64,000 nt of DNA from Mesorhizobium comanense. GTDB lineage: Bacteria > Pseudomonadota > Alphaproteobacteria > Rhizobiales > Rhizobiaceae. Positions 17,875 to 26,993 of this stretch are shown here, in pieces. Position 1 is the first letter of the stretch; each line of letters starts with the position of its first letter. The notes beneath the pieces were generated by a model. The model ran no database searches. It was not told where the DNA came from and worked only from the letters and a program-made list of their open reading frames with translations. The stretch lies in contig NZ_SCNN01000005.1 in assembly GCF_005503535.1 (NCBI RefSeq), positions 248,001 to 312,000 of the forward strand, read 5' to 3'. A program made the position numbers and the translations under genes.

Positions 17875-19398
17875 TCAGGGGATGCGCTCTGCGGGATAGT
17901 CCTGACCGTCCCGATGGATGGTCAATCGCCTCGCATCGGCTGAACCGTCGGTTTCGAAGGTAAGTACCGAATCGAACGCGGTCGTGAAGAATTCCCGATC
18001 GCTTTGCGGGTATAGCTCGAATTTTGCCTGTCCCGTCGCTTGCGAAAACAGGTTCCCGCCTACATTCGAGATATGAAGGACCATGGTCGGGCTCAGCCGA
18101 TAGTCCCCAACCAGCCGATCCAGCAACGTTGGGTCGACCACAGCCAATTTCCGCTCTTTTCGAATCCAGTCAGGCCATTGGTACTCGGCGGCGATGCTCT
18201 GCATGATCTCCGCGACCAGGACGTCGCCCTGATCGCCGTTTGTCATCACGATGGCACCGTCGCCCGTCTCACTGGCGATCATCGAATTTATGAAACCCGC
18301 GTTCACGCCGTCATGGCCAAAACGACGATGCGGCGATGAACTGCGGACAATGAGACCCAGCCCGTAGTTGCCCAGGCCCGGGGTCAGCATTTGAACGGTC
18401 GCCGGCTGGGAAAGCACTGGCATTGGCCGGCCCGCCCAGGCGTCGAGCAGGGCCAGATCGAAACGGGCCAGATCACTTGGCGTCGTCCACAATCCCGCTG
18501 CCGCCAGCTCCGGATAGACGTGGGGGCCACCGGTCACCGGATCACCATCCGCGTTGTGTGGCATGGCGGCATTGCGGAGGTCTCCGGCGGGAAGGGGCTG
18601 GCGATAGCTGCTGCGAGCCATTCCAAGTGGCCGAAACACTGTCTCATCCAGCAATTCGGCGAATGGCTTGCCGGTAACATCGATCAGCAATTGCTGCACG
18701 ATCGTATAGCCCCCACCGGAATACCGAAAACGAGTGCCGGGCTGCAGGTCAACGACAATAGGAGGGTTGTTCGCCGGCGGAGCGCCGTTCAGAACCTCCA
18801 TGAGAGTGGGGATCGCTGTCCCAGCCTCGTAGCCCGCAAAGCCGTGTACGGTCGTGCCGGCGGAGTGACTGAGCAATTGCCGAAGGGTGACCTTCGTCTT
18901 GTCGGTGTAGGAATTCGTCGGAACCTTCCAACTCCTGAGATAAGAATTCACGTCGGTATCGAGATCGAGCTTGCCTGCCTGCGCCAAAGCCAGAACCGCC
19001 ATCGCGGCAACAGGCTTGCTGATCGATCCCGCCTGAAACAGCGTGTCCGGTTCGATCGGATCTCCACCGTTTGCAACAACGCCGAAGCCTCGCGCCCATT
19101 CGATGGCGCCCTTGTGGACAACCGCGATGCTGACTCCGGGAACATGTAACGCTGCCATCCGGTCCGCCAGGCTCGCATGCGGTTGACCTGCAAATCCGAT
19201 TGGGGGCCGAAGTCCGGCGAGGACCCGCAGAATGCGCGCCTCGACATCGGTTGCCTGCATCCGAGCTGTTTCATCCGCGGAGGTAATGGCGCTTTGGGCC
19301 CTGGCACTCGTGATGATGGCGGGCAATGTCAGCGCTCCCGCCACAAGCAGCTTGCGTCTGTTGACCCCGTTCTGGTTTCGATCATGTGCCAACATGCC
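17875..19398 (-). CDS. Serine hydrolase, class C beta-lactamase/EstB family
   Basis: A secreted 507-residue penicillin-binding-protein-like hydrolase. A probable Tat signal (NRRKLLVAGALTLPAIITSARA) precedes the beta-lactamase domain. The nucleophile motif SxxK is S124-I-S-K127, the second motif is Y225-S-G227 (usual YxN, with Asn replaced by Gly), and HDG in RRFGHDGVNAG stands for the third. A C-terminal beta-rich domain (about 415-507: LDRLVGDYRL...) is typical of esterase or peptidase members of this family rather than of drug-resistance enzymes. ATG at 19398 is preferred (GGAG nine bases upstream, signal nearby); ATG at 19440 is possible. The substrate is unknown. Confidence 0.85.
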   Translation of the reverse strand, partial: GMLAHDRNQNGVNRRKLLVAGALTLPAIITSARAQSAITSADETARMQATDVEARILRVLAGLRPPIGFAGQPHASLADRMAALHVPGVSIAVVHKGAIEWARGFGVVANGGDPIEPDTLFQAGSISKPVAAMAVLALAQAGKLDLDTDVNSYLRSWKVPTNSYTDKTKVTLRQLLSHSAGTTVHGFAGYEAGTAIPTLMEVLNGAPPANNPPIVVDLQPGTRFRYSGGGYTIVQQLLIDVTGKPFAELLDETVFRPLGMARSSYRQPLPAGDLRNAAMPHNADGDPVTGGPHVYPELAAAGLWTTPSDLARFDLALLDAWAGRPMPVLSQPATVQMLTPGLGNYGLGLIVRSSSPHRRFGHDGVNAGFINSMIASETGDGAIVMTNGDQGDVLVAEIMQSIAAEYQWPDWIRKERKLAVVDPTLLDRLVGDYRLSPTMVLHISNVGGNLFSQATGQAKFELYPQSDREFFTTAFDSVLTFETDGSADARRLTIHRDGQDYPAERIP

Positions 19399-19547
19399 TG
19401 TCGCTCCGCATCTTGCCAGCATAGCTCCGCCCACGGGCATAGCCACTTCTTTCGTGTCCTCGTAGGCTAGCGCGGGCGGTCCCTTGGCACTGTGGAGAAC
19501 TCGTCCAGGCCGTTGACGCATTCTCCCGGCGGATTAAATCTTCCGAC

Positions 19548-19985
19548 ATGGCTCTCAATCTCCTAAAGCTCTGCGTCGGCTGCGACAGCGTCGAGGATCT
19601 CGAAGAATGGATCGAGTTTCGCCTCGATGAGCGCCGGCGGGCCGGCGAACCGGCCGAGCACTGGCACACCACGCGCATGGTGCCGACGCGCGGCGAAGAG
19701 GTCACCGACGGCGGCTCGCTCTACTGGGTGATCAAGGGCAGCGTGCAATGCCGCCAGCTGATCACCGAAATCCGGCCCTTCACCGACGGCGAGGGCATTG
19801 GCCGCTGCCATCTGGTCCTCGACCCGCAAGTGGTGCGTACCGACTGGCAGCCCCGCCGTGCGTTTCAAGGCTGGCGCTATCTGAAACCATCGGACGCACC
19901 GGCCGACCTTGGCAAGGGCAAGGCAGGTCTGGTCGAAATGCCGCCGAAGCTCAGACGCGAACTCGCCGATCTCGGTCTGCTGTAG
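19548..19985 (+). CDS. DUF1489 family protein
   Basis: A 145-residue cytosolic protein matching DUF1489, found mainly in alphaproteobacteria. The typical N-terminus MALNLLKLCVGCDSVEDLEEW is followed by HTTRMVPTRGEEVTDGGSLYWVIKG, CRQLITEIRPF and GWRYLKPSDAPADL near the C-terminus. The function is unknown. It stands alone: the divergent serine hydrolase ends its upstream region, and 266 bases without a recognisable gene follow. Confidence 0.9.
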   Translation: MALNLLKLCVGCDSVEDLEEWIEFRLDERRRAGEPAEHWHTTRMVPTRGEEVTDGGSLYWVIKGSVQCRQLITEIRPFTDGEGIGRCHLVLDPQVVRTDWQPRRAFQGWRYLKPSDAPADLGKGKAGLVEMPPKLRRELADLGLL

Positions 19986-20251
19986 GCTCTCGCGCCAAAC
20001 CGTTGCCTGTCCCCGCTTTCTGGCCCTAGATCTTGCCCGGCGCTGCACTTGCAAGCGGCCTGAGAACGCCACATCTTGAATTCCATGCGCGGAAAACCGT
20101 GGACTTCGACGTCAGAGGCGACGGCGAAGAAGCCGGCCCGCATGGCAGTCCTCGATCTGTCGGAGGCAGGCCATGATTCCGGCGCAGAAAAGATGTTTGA
20201 AGGACATCGCACGGCTATCCAGGTGGATGAAGGCCTGCGGGGCGGTTGGGA

Positions 20252-20953
20252 ATGCTAGGCGCACTTATCGTGCTGGTCGCAATGTTGCTGATGCTGCTGA
20301 TCGTGGCGACGGCGTTTCTTCGTGCCGATCCGGGCAAGCTGGCAGACGGCATGAGAACGGTTGGGCCGATCCTGTTGGCACTCGTGGGTGGCGCCGTTCT
20401 GGTGGTCGGGCGCAGCGGGATCGGTGGCCTTATCTTGTTCGCGGCGGTCGCCTGGTACGGCGCCTCGCGCACAAACCGGCCAAATCCCAAACTGACGGAT
20501 GGAAAGCGCTCGACGGTGCGGACGGCGGCGCTCGAGATGGATCTCGATCACAATACGGGTGGTCTGGAAGGGCTGGTTCTGGCCGGCCGCCATGACGGCA
20601 AGATGCTTGGCTCGATGGGACTTGCCGAATTGCAGCACCTCTACCGCGAACTCTCCGCCGACGCGGAGAGCCGCCAACTGCTAGAGACGTATCTTGACGG
20701 CAGATTTCCCGTCTGGCGCAAAAACACTCAGACGAACAGTGGCGAAAGGCTGGGTATTGCGCCAGGTCCTGGCGCCATGACTAAGGAGGAGGCCTACAAG
20801 GTCCTTGGTCTTGAAGCGGGGGCCGCCGCGGCGGATGTCCGCAAGGCGCACCGCCGCCTGATGCAGCGCCTGCACCCCGATATCGGCGGCACGTCTTTCC
20901 TGGCGGCGCGGATTAACGAAGCCAAGGACGTCTTGCTCTCCAATCACGACTAG
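20252..20953 (+). CDS. Membrane-anchored J-domain protein
   Basis: A 233-residue protein with two N-terminal transmembrane helices (about 1-22 and 35-65) and a C-terminal J-like domain (about 175-233). The domain shows EEAYKVLGLEAGAAAADVRKAHRRLMQRLHPDIGGTSFLAARINEAKDVLL. The HPD motif that stimulates the DnaK ATPase is present, and the arrangement resembles Tim14-type co-chaperones. The middle part has a DUF-like DLDHNTGGLEGLVLAGRHDGKML segment seen in such alphaproteobacterial proteins. ATG at 20252 is used; a TTG six bases earlier is in frame. It converges with the carboxypeptidase gene. Confidence 0.9.
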   Translation: MLGALIVLVAMLLMLLIVATAFLRADPGKLADGMRTVGPILLALVGGAVLVVGRSGIGGLILFAAVAWYGASRTNRPNPKLTDGKRSTVRTAALEMDLDHNTGGLEGLVLAGRHDGKMLGSMGLAELQHLYRELSADAESRQLLETYLDGRFPVWRKNTQTNSGERLGIAPGPGAMTKEEAYKVLGLEAGAAAADVRKAHRRLMQRLHPDIGGTSFLAARINEAKDVLLSNHD

Positions 20954-20998
20954 TCTCCTTCGACGCAAAAAATTTCCGGGAGATTGGTTCCACGCGTC

Positions 20999-22435
20999 CT
21001 ATTGCTGGACCGCGTAGCACTCGATTTTCTTCTTCTTCAAAGCGGTGCAGGCCTTCCAGGCTGCGTCCTTCGACCCAAAGCCGCCGAAACGGGCGCGGTA
21101 GTAGGTGACGCCGTCCTTGTCGAAGGCGACGGTGAAGCCGGAAGCGTCGGCCAGGACCTTGGGCGCCTGCTTGGTCGTCTTGTCGAGGAAGGCCTGTGCC
21201 TCGGACTGCTTGGGCGAAGAGGCAACCTGGATGGCCCAGCCGGACGGGACCGAGGCGGTCTTGACAGGGTCGACGGCCGGAGATGGATCGGCATAGGCGG
21301 TCACGACCTGGGCCGTGGCGACCTTGGGGGCGGAGACGATGACCGTCTTCACCTTCTTTGCCGGAGCGACCAGCTTGGGTGCTTCGGCCTGGGCGCCGTC
21401 CTCGTCCTCGCTGTCGCCCTGGGCAATGGTCGCATCCGCAACGGTCGCATCGTCGGCGACAGCCGTATCGGCTTCCGCGACGGCAACCGGCTTTTCATCG
21501 GGGGTCGGCGCGTCGTGCTTGGGCAGCAGAACCTTGGCGAGCGCCTTGATCGGATTGCTGTCGGCCTTGGCGACGAGGTCGCCGCCGCCGCGGGTCGAGG
21601 CCCTCGGCATATAGGTGTTGATCAGGCCTGCCATCTGGTTGTCGCGGCTGCCTCCCGACGTGCCGCCCATGACGACGGCGACAAGGCGGCGATTGCCGTC
21701 GGAGACGGACGAGACGAGATTGAAGCCGGAAGCGCGGGTGTAGCCGGTCTTGATGCCGTCGACGCCTTTGATGCGTCCGAGCAGGCGGTTGTGACCGTTG
21801 ATGCGCTGGCGGCCATAGAGAAAGGACCGCTGCGAGAAATAGCCGTAATATTGCGGGAAATGCTCCCTGAGCGCGATACCGAGCGTGGCCATGTCGCGTG
21901 CCGTGGTGAACTGGCCAGGATCGGGCAGGCCGTTGGCGTTGCGGAAGACGGTGCCGTTCATGCCGAGTTGCCGCGCCTTGGCGGTCATCATGCGAGCGAA
22001 GTTGGTTTCGTTGCCGCCGATCATCTCGCCGAGCGCGGTCGCCGAGTCGTTCGCCGACTTGGTGACCATCGACAGGATCGCGGTCTCGACCGTGACCGAA
22101 CCGCCCGGCTTCACGCCGAGCTTCGTCGGCGCCTCGGCGGAGGCCTTGGACGAAAACACGACCGGCGTGTTCTTGCTGATCTTGCCCTTCGCCAGAGCCT
22201 CGAACGTCAGGTAGAGCGTCATCATCTTGGTGAGCGAGGCGGGATAGCGCCTGCCGTCGGCATCGGCCGAATAGAGCACCTTCCCGGTCTTGGCGTCGAC
22301 CACGATGGCCGCCGACCTGGCGGCAAACGACGAAGCGGCGCCGGCAACGACGAGCGTCATCGCCATGGCGATGATCATGATCGTTTTGAGAGGGGTGGTG
22401 GATTTGGAAACGATGCCCGACAACGCCTGACGCAC
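20999..22435 (-). CDS. D-alanyl-D-alanine carboxypeptidase with SPOR domain
   Basis: A periplasmic low-molecular-weight penicillin-binding protein (478 aa) that trims the terminal D-Ala of peptidoglycan peptides. The active-site motifs are S67-L-T-K70, S127-A-N129 and K229-T-G231. A long N-terminal signal anchor occupies about residues 15-39. An acidic, Ala-rich linker (about 320-390) leads to a C-terminal SPOR domain (about 395-478: GWAIQVASSPKQSEAQAFL... YYRARFGGFGSKDAAWKACTAL), which binds denuded glycan at the septum. GTG at 22435 is chosen because AAAGGA lies seven bases upstream. It is divergent from the phasin gene. Confidence 0.95.
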   Translation of the reverse strand: MRQALSGIVSKSTTPLKTIMIIAMAMTLVVAGAASSFAARSAAIVVDAKTGKVLYSADADGRRYPASLTKMMTLYLTFEALAKGKISKNTPVVFSSKASAEAPTKLGVKPGGSVTVETAILSMVTKSANDSATALGEMIGGNETNFARMMTAKARQLGMNGTVFRNANGLPDPGQFTTARDMATLGIALREHFPQYYGYFSQRSFLYGRQRINGHNRLLGRIKGVDGIKTGYTRASGFNLVSSVSDGNRRLVAVVMGGTSGGSRDNQMAGLINTYMPRASTRGGGDLVAKADSNPIKALAKVLLPKHDAPTPDEKPVAVAEADTAVADDATVADATIAQGDSEDEDGAQAEAPKLVAPAKKVKTVIVSAPKVATAQVVTAYADPSPAVDPVKTASVPSGWAIQVASSPKQSEAQAFLDKTTKQAPKVLADASGFTVAFDKDGVTYYRARFGGFGSKDAAWKACTALKKKKIECYAVQQ

Positions 22436-22631
22436 TGGTAGTTCCTTTGAATTTCTCGTTGCGTTGGAGGCGGCAAAGGGATCCTGCCTCACTTCCGGCC
22501 AAGCTACCGGGGCAGCGTTACCAATCCGTTTATGGTAACCGCCGCGTTCACCATTTTCTTCGGGCTTGAAGCTCTCTTTATTCGATTTTTAGCGATTGAC
22601 CGCGCAAGCGCTCCCGGCAGGTAAGGGAATA

Positions 22632-22672
22632 TTGACTTTTGTGCGGCGCACAATATATTGGCGTGCATTGCA
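22632..22672 (+). promoter_or_regulatory. Phasin promoter with two TGC-N3-GCA operator sites
   Basis: TTGACT (22632-22637) and TATATT (22654-22659), 16 bases apart, form a strong sigma70-like promoter. Between them lies a perfect palindrome, TTGTGCG-G-CGCACAA (22639-22653), whose core TGC-GGC-GCA is at 22642-22650. A second core, TGC-ATT-GCA, is at 22664-22672. The centres are 22 bp apart, about two helical turns, and they bracket the -10 element. Repressors of the PhaR/AniA type that control phasin genes bind TGC...GCA palindromes, so this is probably the PhaR operator; that is inference. Confidence 0.65.
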
Positions 22673-22720
22673 CAATGGCGCCCCGAAGAAGGACGCCTCA
22701 ACCGTCAAGGGAAGCGTGAA

Positions 22721-23050
22721 ATGATCCAGACCTATGAGGACTTCAGCAAGTACGGCAAGGAATTCGCTGACACCGGATTGAAGAGCTTCGCTTCGCTGTC
22801 CAAGGGCGCTCAGGCGATCGCCACCGAGGCCGGCGAATACACCAAGAAGAGCTTTGAAGCCGGCAGCGCCGCTTTCGAAAAGCTGTTCTCTGCCAAGTCG
22901 CTGGACAAGGCCATCGAGATTCACACAGACTACGCCAAACAGTCCTACGAGGCGTTCGTCGCCGAGGCCACCAAGATCGGCGACCTCTATGCCGAACTCG
23001 CCAAGGAAGCTTACAAGCCGTTCGAATCGATCGTTGCCAAGGCGAAGTAA
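22721..23050 (+). CDS. Phasin
   Basis: A 109-residue phasin family protein that coats polyhydroxybutyrate granules. The entire sequence is amphipathic helix, with the family patterns YEDFSKYGKEFADTGLKSFASLSKGAQAIATEAGEYTKKSFE, AGSAAFEKLFSAKSLDKAIEIHTDYAKQSYEAFVAEATKIGDLYAELAKEAYKPFE at the expected length. There are no cysteines or signal peptide. Start at 22721 with AAGGGA about nine bases upstream. It has its own promoter and operator and its own terminator (23093-23128), so it is a single-gene unit between the carboxypeptidase and clpS-clpA. Confidence 0.93.
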   Translation: MIQTYEDFSKYGKEFADTGLKSFASLSKGAQAIATEAGEYTKKSFEAGSAAFEKLFSAKSLDKAIEIHTDYAKQSYEAFVAEATKIGDLYAELAKEAYKPFESIVAKAK

Positions 23051-23092
23051 TTTTCGCCCGACAATTTCGGATACGGCTCCCTCGGGGCCGGA

Positions 23093-23128
23093 AAAAAGCC
23101 CGGCCGCGGAAGCGTGGCCGGGCTTTTT
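23093..23128 (+). terminator. Intrinsic terminator of the phasin gene
   Basis: AAAAAGCCCGGCC (23093-23105) pairs perfectly with GGCCGGGCTTTTT (23116-23128) around a 10-base loop. The GC-rich core has eight base pairs and the T-run is five long. It ends phasin transcription before clpS. Confidence 0.9.
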
Positions 23129-23330
23129 CATTGATGCCGTTTTGGTCTGCGGCGGCGGAGCGCTTCACGATTGCGAAAATCCGCCAAGTTGGTCACCTAG
23201 CCATATTGTCAGCTAACCAGAAGGGCTTAAAATCGTCCATCGAACACCTACATGTCGAACTCGCATGGGGATTCGAAAGAGGCAGGATTACGTGACGATC
23301 GGTTTGACTGCCACGCGATATGTGGCGCGG

Positions 23331-23663
23331 ATGCAAAACGGCGGCGGCGGCGACGGCAATGAGGCCGGCCGCGGGACGGCTGTTATCACGCGCACCAAAA
23401 CCAAGACCAAGAAGCCCAGCCTTTATCGGGTCCTCATCCTCAACGACGACTACACCCCGATGGAGTTCGTGGTTCACGTGCTGGAGCGTTTTTTCCAGAA
23501 GGACCGCGAAGCCGCCACACGCATCATGCTTCATGTTCACAATCATGGAGTGGGCGAGTGCGGGGTCTATACATTCGAGGTGGCCGAGACCAAAGTGTCT
23601 CAGGTCATGGATTTCGCCCGACAGAATCAGCATCCGCTGCAATGCGTGATGGAGAAGAAGTGA
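23331..23663 (+). CDS. clpS: ATP-dependent Clp protease adaptor ClpS
   Basis: A 110-residue N-recognin that delivers N-degron substrates to ClpAP. The core motif [24 protein letters not shown] supplies the ligand-pocket Asn-Asp residues, and [24 protein letters not shown] and [16 protein letters not shown] complete the domain. The N-terminal about 25 residues form a Gly/Lys/Thr-rich extension. I chose ATG at 23331 because it gives the usual rhizobial N-terminus [11 protein letters not shown] at 23292 (AGG five bases upstream) and ATG at 23265 are in-frame alternatives with better or equal upstream signals. clpA starts six bases downstream. Confidence 0.95.
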   Translation: MQNGGGGDGNEAGRGTAVITRTKTKTKKPSLYRVLILNDDYTPMEFVVHVLERFFQKDREAATRIMLHVHNHGVGECGVYTFEVAETKVSQVMDFARQNQHPLQCVMEKK

Positions 23664-23669
23664 GGTAAC

Positions 23670-26144
23670 ATGCCGGCTTTCTCCCAAGGCCTGGAAAAGG
23701 CGCTTCACCAGGCGCTGACGCTCGCCAATGAGCGGCACCATGAATACGCAACCCTTGAACATCTGCTGCTCGCGCTGATCGACGACACCGAGGCCGCCGC
23801 CGTCATGCGCGCCTGCAATGTCGATCTCGACGAGCTCAAGCACACCGTTCTGACCTACATCGACACCGAACTCGACAATCTCGTTACCGGTTATGACGAG
23901 GACTCCAAGCCGACCGCCGGCTTCCAGCGCGTCATCCAGCGCGCGGTGATCCATGTGCAGTCGTCCGGGCGCGAGGAAGTGTCCGGCGCCAACGTGCTCG
24001 TGGCCATCTTCGCCGAGCGCGAAAGCCATGCCGCCTATTTCCTGCAGGAACAGCAGATGACCCGTTACGACGCGGTCAACTACATCTCGCACGGCATCGC
24101 CAAGCGCCCCGGCGCGTCCGAGACGCGCTCGCCGCGCGGCGCCGATGACGAGCAGGGCGGCCAGAACGGCGCGGAGCCGCAGGAGGAAGGCGGCAAGAAG
24201 AAACAGCAGCAGGATGCGCTGACCGCTTATTGCGTCAACCTCAACAACAAGGCCAAGGCCGGCAAGATCGATCCGCTGATCGGCCGCGAGTCCGAGATCA
24301 ACCGCACCATCCAGGTGCTGTGCCGCCGTTCGAAGAACAACCCGCTCTATGTCGGTGATCCCGGCGTCGGCAAGACGGCGATCGCCGAGGGGCTGGCCAA
24401 GCGCATCGTCGAGGGCGATGTGCCGGAAGTGCTGCACAACGCCACGATCTTCGCGCTCGACATGGGCACGCTGCTCGCCGGCACGCGTTATCGCGGCGAT
24501 TTCGAGGAGCGGCTGAAGCAGGTCGTCAAGGAACTCGAGGACTATCCCGGCGCGGTGCTGTTCATCGACGAGATCCATACAGTGATCGGCGCGGGTGCGA
24601 CCTCGGGCGGCGCCATGGATGCGTCGAACCTGTTGAAGCCTGCCTTGTCTTCGGGGGCGATCCGCTGCATCGGCTCGACCACCTACAAGGAGTTCCGCCA
24701 GTTCTTCGAGAAGGACCGCGCTCTGGTACGGCGCTTCCAGAAGATCGACGTCAACGAGCCGACCATCGAGGACGCCATCGAGATCATGAAGGGCCTCAAG
24801 CCCTATTATGAGGAATTCCACAAGGTGAAGTTCACCAATGAGGCGATCAAGGCTTCGGTGGAACTGTCGGCCCGCTACATCAACGACCGCAAGCTGCCGG
24901 ACAAGGCGATCGACGTGATCGACGAGACCGGTGCCTCGCAGATGCTGGTGCCGGAGGCCAAGCGCAAGAAGACCATCGGCATCAAGGAGATCGAGGCCAC
25001 GATCGCCACCATGGCGCGCATCCCTCCGAAGACGGTTTCGGCCGACGACGAGAAGGTGCTGCAGGGCCTCGATGTCGAGTTGAAGCGCGTCGTCTATGGC
25101 CAGGACACCGCCATCACAGCGCTGACCTCGGCGATCAAGCTGGCGCGTGCAGGTTTGCGTGAACCGGAAAAGCCGATCGGCTCCTACCTGTTCTCAGGCC
25201 CGACCGGCGTCGGCAAGACCGAGGTCGCCAAGCAACTGGCTGCCTCGCTCGGTGTCGAACTGATCCGTTTCGACATGTCGGAATACATGGAACGCCACAC
25301 CGTCTCGCGGCTGATCGGCGCGCCTCCCGGCTATGTCGGCTTCGACCAGGGCGGCCTCTTGACCGACGGCGTCGACCAGCATCCGCATTGCGTGCTGTTG
25401 CTGGACGAAGTCGAGAAGGCGCATCCGGATCTGTTCAACATCCTGTTGCAGGTCATGGATCACGGCAAGCTGACCGACCACAACGGCAAGCAGATCGACT
25501 TCCGCAATGTCATCCTGATCATGACCACCAATGCAGGCGCATCCGATGCGCAGCGTGCGGCCATCGGTTTCGGCTCGACCAAGCGCGAAGGCGACGATGT
25601 CGAGGCGATCAACCGGCTGTTCACGCCGGAGTTCCGCAACCGTCTCGATGCGATCATCCCGTTCGGCTCGCTGCCGGTGCCGGTCATCCATCAGGTGGTG
25701 CAGAAGTTCGTCATGCAGCTGGAGGCTCAGCTTTCCGAACGCGGCGTGACCTTCGACCTATCGCCGGACGCGATCGCCTGGCTGGCCGACAAGGGCTACG
25801 ACGAGCGCATGGGTGCCCGGCCGCTCGGCCGTGTGATCCAGGAGCACATCAAGAAGCCGCTGGCCGACGAGGTGCTGTTCGGCAAGCTGAAGAAGGGCGG
25901 CACGGTGCGTGTCACTGTCGAGAAGAAGGAAACCGGTGAGACCGGCCTGAAGCTCGAATCGCTGGCCGACGAGGCGCCCGTGACGCCGAAGCAAGAACCG
26001 GAAGAGGCGGAAGCGCCGAAGCCCCGCAAGGCAGTGGCCAAGAAGCCGGTTGCCAAGAAGGCAGTGGCACAAAAGCCGGAGCCCAAGGGCAAGGAAGGCG
26101 GTAAGCGCAGCCTGGTGCCGCAACTGCCGCGCAGCAAGGGCTGA
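23670..26144 (+). CDS. clpA: ATP-dependent Clp protease ATP-binding subunit ClpA
   Basis: The AAA+ unfoldase of the ClpAP protease (824 aa). An N-terminal double-Clp domain (about 1-145) binds ClpS. The first ATPase module has [13 protein letters not shown] and [30 protein letters not shown]. The second has [34 protein letters not shown] and the ClpP-docking AAIGFGS loop. The C-terminus carries an unusual tail of about 55 residues (about 770-824) rich in Lys, Pro and Ala, with repeated [14 protein letters not shown] units. It follows clpS by six bases and ends at a strong terminator. Confidence 0.97.
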   Translation: MPAFSQGLEKALHQALTLANERHHEYATLEHLLLALIDDTEAAAVMRACNVDLDELKHTVLTYIDTELDNLVTGYDEDSKPTAGFQRVIQRAVIHVQSSGREEVSGANVLVAIFAERESHAAYFLQEQQMTRYDAVNYISHGIAKRPGASETRSPRGADDEQGGQNGAEPQEEGGKKKQQQDALTAYCVNLNNKAKAGKIDPLIGRESEINRTIQVLCRRSKNNPLYVGDPGVGKTAIAEGLAKRIVEGDVPEVLHNATIFALDMGTLLAGTRYRGDFEERLKQVVKELEDYPGAVLFIDEIHTVIGAGATSGGAMDASNLLKPALSSGAIRCIGSTTYKEFRQFFEKDRALVRRFQKIDVNEPTIEDAIEIMKGLKPYYEEFHKVKFTNEAIKASVELSARYINDRKLPDKAIDVIDETGASQMLVPEAKRKKTIGIKEIEATIATMARIPPKTVSADDEKVLQGLDVELKRVVYGQDTAITALTSAIKLARAGLREPEKPIGSYLFSGPTGVGKTEVAKQLAASLGVELIRFDMSEYMERHTVSRLIGAPPGYVGFDQGGLLTDGVDQHPHCVLLLDEVEKAHPDLFNILLQVMDHGKLTDHNGKQIDFRNVILIMTTNAGASDAQRAAIGFGSTKREGDDVEAINRLFTPEFRNRLDAIIPFGSLPVPVIHQVVQKFVMQLEAQLSERGVTFDLSPDAIAWLADKGYDERMGARPLGRVIQEHIKKPLADEVLFGKLKKGGTVRVTVEKKETGETGLKLESLADEAPVTPKQEPEEAEAPKPRKAVAKKPVAKKAVAQKPEPKGKEGGKRSLVPQLPRSKG

Positions 26145-26166
26145 TCGGCCTTATCCCGAATTGCAG

Positions 26167-26192
26167 AAAAGCCCCGGCGACGGGGCTTTTTT
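26167..26192 (+). terminator. Intrinsic terminator of clpS-clpA
   Basis: AAAAGCCCCG pairs with CGGGGCTTTT around a GCGA tetraloop, followed by two more T residues. It lies 22 bases after the clpA stop and 19 bases before the next gene. Confidence 0.9.
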
Positions 26193-26210
26193 GTTGCAAG
26201 GAGAACAGGC

Positions 26211-26834
26211 ATGAAGATTGGCCAGATCATCGTCCTCAACGGCGCGCCACGTGCGGGAAAGTCGAGTATTGCCGGGGCGATCCAGCAAACATTCGATGGT
26301 GTCTGGATGAATCTCGGCGTCGATGCTTATGCGCGCGTCACGCCGCCCGAACTGCAGCCGGGAATTGGACTGCGCCCCGGTGGCGAGCGTCCCGATCTCG
26401 AAGCGTTTGTGCCGGGCTTCTATGCGGCACTTTACGAATCGATCGCGGCGCACAGCCGGCTCGGCTTGAACGTCGTCGCCGATGTCGGCCATCACGATGC
26501 CTATTCCACTCCGCTGCACATTCTTCCGCAATGCGCGCGGCGCCTGCCTGGATTGCCGGTGCTGTTTGTCGGCGTCCATTGCCCGATCGACATTATCCTG
26601 CAACGGCGCGCAGTTGCGGCGGAAGGGGTCTATGTCGTCGCGTCGGAGCAGGATCCGGTGCCGCTGCCGGTGCGACGATGGCAGGACGAGGTGCACAAAC
26701 CCGGTATCTACGACCTGGAGGTCGATACATCGCTGCTGAGCCCGCAGGGCTGCGCCGAGGCGATCCGGCTGCACCTGTCCAGCGGGCCGGAACCGTCGGC
26801 ATTCAGGCTCCTGGCGCAACTGCCGATTGGCTGA
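26211..26834 (+). CDS. Chloramphenicol phosphotransferase-like kinase
   Basis: A 207-residue P-loop protein of the CPT-like family. The Walker A motif is G11-APRAGKS-S19, followed by IAGAIQQTF, a VDAY segment, and NVVADVGHHDAY and LPVLFVGVHCPIDIILQRRA typical of this family. The reference member phosphorylates chloramphenicol in Streptomyces; homologues in other bacteria have unknown substrates and are not proof of resistance. AAGGAG lies ten bases before the ATG. It stands between the clpA terminator and the AzlC gene. Confidence 0.85.
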   Translation: MKIGQIIVLNGAPRAGKSSIAGAIQQTFDGVWMNLGVDAYARVTPPELQPGIGLRPGGERPDLEAFVPGFYAALYESIAAHSRLGLNVVADVGHHDAYSTPLHILPQCARRLPGLPVLFVGVHCPIDIILQRRAVAAEGVYVVASEQDPVPLPVRRWQDEVHKPGIYDLEVDTSLLSPQGCAEAIRLHLSSGPEPSAFRLLAQLPIG

Positions 26835-26993
26835 AGCAAAGGTCAGTTCTCCAAGCACCGCCATAACTTGCTTGCCGCACCTCCGACCAACCCCTGAGGC
26901 GGGCGGCCAAAAGGTTTTCCTGGATCGATGGAAAGACGATACACGGCTTTCGCAACAGTCGCATCCTATGGCCACGCATGCTATGGCCGGCAC

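Noticed and set aside
20000..20251. Small open frames between DUF1489 and the J-domain gene
   Set aside because: None has a ribosome-binding site or a recognisable motif; they extend into neighbouring genes in other frames.
20984..22441. 485-residue open frame on the plus strand
   Set aside because: It is antisense to the D,D-carboxypeptidase, which shows all three active-site motifs.
23193..24821. 542-residue open frame on the minus strand
   Set aside because: It covers clpS and clpA in antisense; both plus-strand proteins have complete motifs.
26211..26834. Chloramphenicol resistance gene
   Set aside because: Only the CPT-like fold is supported. Homologues outside Streptomyces have unknown substrates and the context is housekeeping.
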